Shown here: positions 61,277-64,000 of the stretch, in pieces | Layout of the letters: each line of letters opens with the position of its first letter | Numbering within the stretch: position 1 is the stretch's first letter | Assembly: GCA_963710315.1 (NCBI GenBank) | Contig: CAVPZW010000005.1 | Location: 658,181 to 722,180 of the forward strand | Direction: 5' to 3' | From: Palsa-360 sp963710315 | Lineage (GTDB): Bacteria; Acidobacteriota; Terriglobia; Acidiferrales; UBA7541 | DNA length: 64,000 bases | Notes under the pieces: generated by a model | The model's input: only the letters and a program-made list of their open reading frames with translations | What the model was told of the DNA's origin: nothing | Databases searched by the model: none | Translations under genes and position numbers: made by a program

Positions 61277-62837
61277 TTGTGGCAGTTCATCCCCTCCTAT
61301 TACAATCCGGCGCTGGAAGATTTGATCCAGTTCGATCCCGTCACGGGCAGCCCCATCCTGGTCTCGGACCCGTCCACCGGCCACGTCCACGACTTCACAA
61401 CTTTCGGGAATGGTCTGGTCAACTGCGGTAATGGTGGGATCGTGGCGGGTTGCGTAAAGCCCTACTACGGCGGGATTGCCCCGCGCTTCGGCTTTGCTTT
61501 CGATCCCACCGGATCGGGCAAGACCTCCATCCGGGGCGGCTACGGCATTTACTTCGAGCCGGGCAACGGCAACGAATCGAACGTTGAAGGACTGGAAGGT
61601 AACCCGCCCTTCACGCTGGCTCCTTCCGGCTATAATATCGTCGGCTACTCGAACGTCCTTCCGGGCGCTTACGGCCCGCCGGGCATGTCCGCCATTCCCT
61701 TCTACCAGAAGCCGCCCAGCAGCCAGCAGTTCAACCTCAACGTCCAGCACGAATTCAGCGGGAACAACCTCCTGACCGTGAGCCTACGTCGGAACCCTGG
61801 GCCGCCACTTGGCCACGGCCCGGAACCTCAACCAGATCCCCGTCGGGATCACCACGATGAACGTCCCTGCCCTGGCAGGGCTTCGCCGGGAGCGACAGCC
61901 TTAACCCGTCGAACACCACGCCCATGTGCGATGCAGCCGGCAACTGCGATGTGCAGCGAATCCTGATGAACACTCAGCAGCCGGGAATTTTCTTCAAGAC
62001 CTATCGTGGCTATGGGTCGATCACCGACAAGCAGAACACCGCCGTCTCCAGCTATAATGCCCTCCAGGCCAATTTCCGGCACACCACGGGTTACGGCCTG
62101 ACGTTCCAGGCCGTCTACACTTGGTCGCACATGATCGACGATTCCACCTCCACCTACTTCTCGACCGGTGTGGACGACAACTACAATTTGAGCCGGTGGA
62201 AGGGGACCTCCAACCTTAACCGCAGCCAAGTCATGGTGATGAATTACATCTACAACCTGCCCTTCTTCAAGACCTCCTCCTACGCGGTGGCGAGGCAGGC
62301 GCTGGGAGGATGGCAGGTGAGCGGGATCACCAGCTTCTATTCCGGTGAGCCGGTGGACTTTGGTTGTGGCGTCAACGGGTTCGCCACCGGAATCGGGACG
62401 GGAGTCCGCTGCAATACCGTGGGGGCGCTTAAGATCCAGAAGGGCACGGTTAACGATCCTCAGTTTGGTCCGGTCCCGACTTGGTTTAATCCCACCGTGA
62501 TCACCCAGCCACTCGCCAGCCAGCTCGAGGCCAATGGTCAAGCCGGCATGTTCGGCTACATGGGTCGTAACGCCTTGACGGGCCCGGGCCGCAACAACTG
62601 GGACTTGGCTTTGCACAAGGACTTCAAGTTGCCTTGGTTCCGGAACGAAAACTCAACGCTGCAGGTCCGCCTTGACACCTTCAATACCTTCAACCATCCT
62701 CAGTGGAAATCCATCAATGCGGGATGCAGCCGGGACGATATCTTTCGGGCAGCCGTGCACCCAAGTGGGCAATGCCGAGGTCAGCCGGCGCTTGGAGTCC
62801 ACGCAACATCGAGTTGGGCATGAAACTGCTGTTTTAG
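61277..62837 (+). pseudogene. Truncated TonB-dependent receptor (barrel part), several frameshifts
   Basis: Reading across frames gives the C-terminal barrel of an OAR-like receptor: APRFGFAFDPTGSGKTSIRGG, then NLNVQHEFSGNNLLTVS, then YNALQANFRHTTGYGL, ending IELGMKLLF at 62837. At least four single-base insertions are needed (near 61785, 61880, 62740, 62790). The signal peptide, regulatory-like domain, plug and first half of the barrel are missing: homology begins at about 61285, only 120 bases from the NatA start. A truncated gene or an assembly join are both possible. Confidence 0.7.
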
Positions 62838-62935
62838 CAATACTATGCTTATGTGGTGTCCCAGAAGTCTGTAGTATCTGTCAGCCCTTCAGGCTGGCCG
62901 ATTGCGCGGGATGGATTCCTCACCCCTGGCCGTTG

Positions 62936-63071
62936 AAGGTGTGAAAGAATTCGGAATGTGTCATCCTGAGCGAAGGATCTCTGCCGTTGTTCGTAAATCA
63001 TTGAATCTCAGCAAACTGCTGAGCTCCTTCGCTTCGCCCAGGATGACAAGCGTCGAGTTTTTCACACCTTC
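62936..63071. repeat. MITE-like element with terminal inverted repeats
   Basis: Outer ends AAGGTGTGAAA (62936-62946) and its reverse complement (TTTCACACCTT, ending near 63071) enclose TGTCATCCTGAGCGAAGGAT (62959-62978) and a degenerate inverted copy CTTCGCCCAGGATGACA. The core GTCATCCTGAGCGAAG is of a kind I recall as a dispersed bacterial repeat. It has no coding capacity and lies between the truncated receptor and the DUF4038 gene. Confidence 0.7.
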
Positions 63072-63179
63072 GTTGGCCTGGGCTTCGCTGGACCGCCCCT
63101 TGGGGCTTAAGAATATCGTCAACGGGCTAGCGGGGACGGGCAGAACGACACCCAAAGGAAGAGGTAACAAGAAAACAAA

Positions 63180-64000
63180 ATGAAAACTATTACCCTCCAG
63201 AACCATCCCAACCTAAGACTACCCGCCCTGCTCGTGGCGCTAGCGTTGTTGGGGCCGGCTGTGGCCGGGGCGCCCTGACGGCCGCGCCCCGGGGCTGCCG
63301 CCAAGCCGCCTGTCTATCCGCTCAAAGTCAGCGCCAACGGACGCTATCTGGTCGACCAGAACAATACTCCCTTCCTGATTGCCGGTGATGTTCCCCAAGC
63401 GCTGGTTGTGATGGCGTCTCCGGCGGAAGCCGCGCGCTATTTCGACGATCGCCAGGCTCACGGATTCAATGCAATGTGGATTAATGTGCTTAATGCTGGT
63501 CCTTATTATCCTGACGCCCGGGATGACGGCAGCACCTATGACGGTATTCGCCCCTTTACGGGCTACGTCGCCGGCGGGACGGATACCGCGCATTATGATC
63601 TCACCAAGCCCAATGAGGCGTACTTCGCTCGTGTCGACCAATGCTCACGCTAGCCGAAAATCATGACATGGTGGTCTTCCTTGATCCCATCGAAACCGGC
63701 CAGTGGGTCCCGACGCTTCACAACAACGGACCGGCCGCCGGTGGCGTCTACGGCCGCTATCTGGGAAACCGCTACAGGCATTTCCGCAACATCATCTGGC
63801 TGAATGGCAATGATTTTAATAGCTTGAAAAGTCCTGGCGACGACGAGGTGGCCCGAGCTGTGGCTCAGGGGATCAAGTCCGTTGCCCCAGACCAGCTTCA
63901 AACGATCGAGGTGGAACGAACGAGAATAGGAGTTCCTCTTTGGACGATCCAACTTGGGCGCCGCTTATTTCCATCAACAGTACCTACACCTACTCGCCAA
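63180..64000 (+). pseudogene. DUF4038 (apiosidase-like) glycosidase, partial, with in-frame stop and frameshifts
   Basis: From ATG 63180 a signal peptide (LPALLVALALLGPAVAGAP) is followed by an in-frame TGA at 63276-63278, then PVYPLKVSANGRYLVDQNN, which is the DUF4038 start. Domain sequence continues FNAMWINVLNAGPYYPD, then (after one missing base near 63640) MLTLAENHDMVVFLD, and after another shift near 63915 SLDDPTWAPLISINST. The gene runs off the right edge. The TIM-barrel family cleaves plant-type side-chain sugars such as apiose. The density of indels suggests poor sequence quality here. Confidence 0.65.

Noticed and set aside
63276..63278. TGA as a selenocysteine codon in the DUF4038 gene
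   Set aside because: It lies at the signal-peptide border, not in a catalytic site, and no SECIS-like hairpin directly follows; frameshifts elsewhere in the gene point to error.

Overview
The window looks like chromosomal DNA of a soil-type Acidobacteriota. This is inferred from a 1,217-residue TonB-dependent receptor with an N-terminal carboxypeptidase-regulatory-like domain, families of secreted uncharacterised proteins and YVTN/NHL propellers, many intergenic palindromes, GC-rich codon use, and tightly overlapping catabolic operons with scattered transporters. No rRNA, CRISPR array, intact transposase or integrase was seen.

Layout. 0-6.1 kb (minus) is one translationally coupled operon: nucleoside deaminase, FAD-linked oxidase, creatininase-family amidohydrolase, CocE/NonD hydrolase, ABC ATPase and ABC permease, with another gene starting at the left edge. 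The matching substrate-binding lipoprotein is divergent at 6.2-7.2 kb. 9.0-13.1 kb (plus) is a CoxG/CoxS/CoxL/CoxM-type molybdenum hydroxylase. An LctP-type permease, a UbiD-family decarboxylase and an NCS2 nucleobase permease follow. Together, 0-18 kb reads as uptake and oxidation of a small N-heterocycle or purine-like compound. A tRNA-Arg, a membrane protein of unknown function and a periplasmic peroxiredoxin come next. 20.2-29.4 kb holds an aldehyde dehydrogenase, a FadR-type regulator with a visible promoter/operator, a 3-hydroxyisobutyrate-dehydrogenase-like enzyme, E1 alpha, E1 beta and E2 of a 2-oxoacid dehydrogenase (no E3), an M24 peptidase homologue and a DctA-type carrier. A tRNA-Leu(UAA) split by a 224-nt group I intron lies at 30.4-30.7 kb.

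34.4-42.3 kb is the most coherent accessory system. A GntR regulator is followed on the minus strand by SuyA-like and SuyB-like sulfo-lyase subunits and a UPF0324 (SuyZ/CuyZ-like) exporter. On the plus strand a Gfo/Idh/MocA oxidoreductase, a second creatininase, a cupin, a D-2-hydroxyacid dehydrogenase and a DctA-type carrier follow. With the Ldh_2-family dehydrogenase at 49.2 kb, this matches a 3-sulfolactate pathway in which two dehydrogenases racemise the substrate before SuyAB releases sulfite.

42.5-64 kb holds the TonB receptor, a third dicarboxylate-type carrier, a dihaem cytochrome c, a DUF6152 protein, a PEBP-like protein, an OmpA-family protein, a hybrid histidine kinase preceded by a 38-residue membrane peptide, a receiver-plus-DHp protein lacking an ATPase domain, and a NatAB-type ABC exporter. 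A truncated TonB receptor, a MITE-like repeat and a broken DUF4038 glycosidase close the window.

Caveat: at least eight conserved genes carry single-base frameshifts, mostly +1. They cluster after 59 kb and probably reflect long-read sequencing error, so those genes may be intact in the organism.
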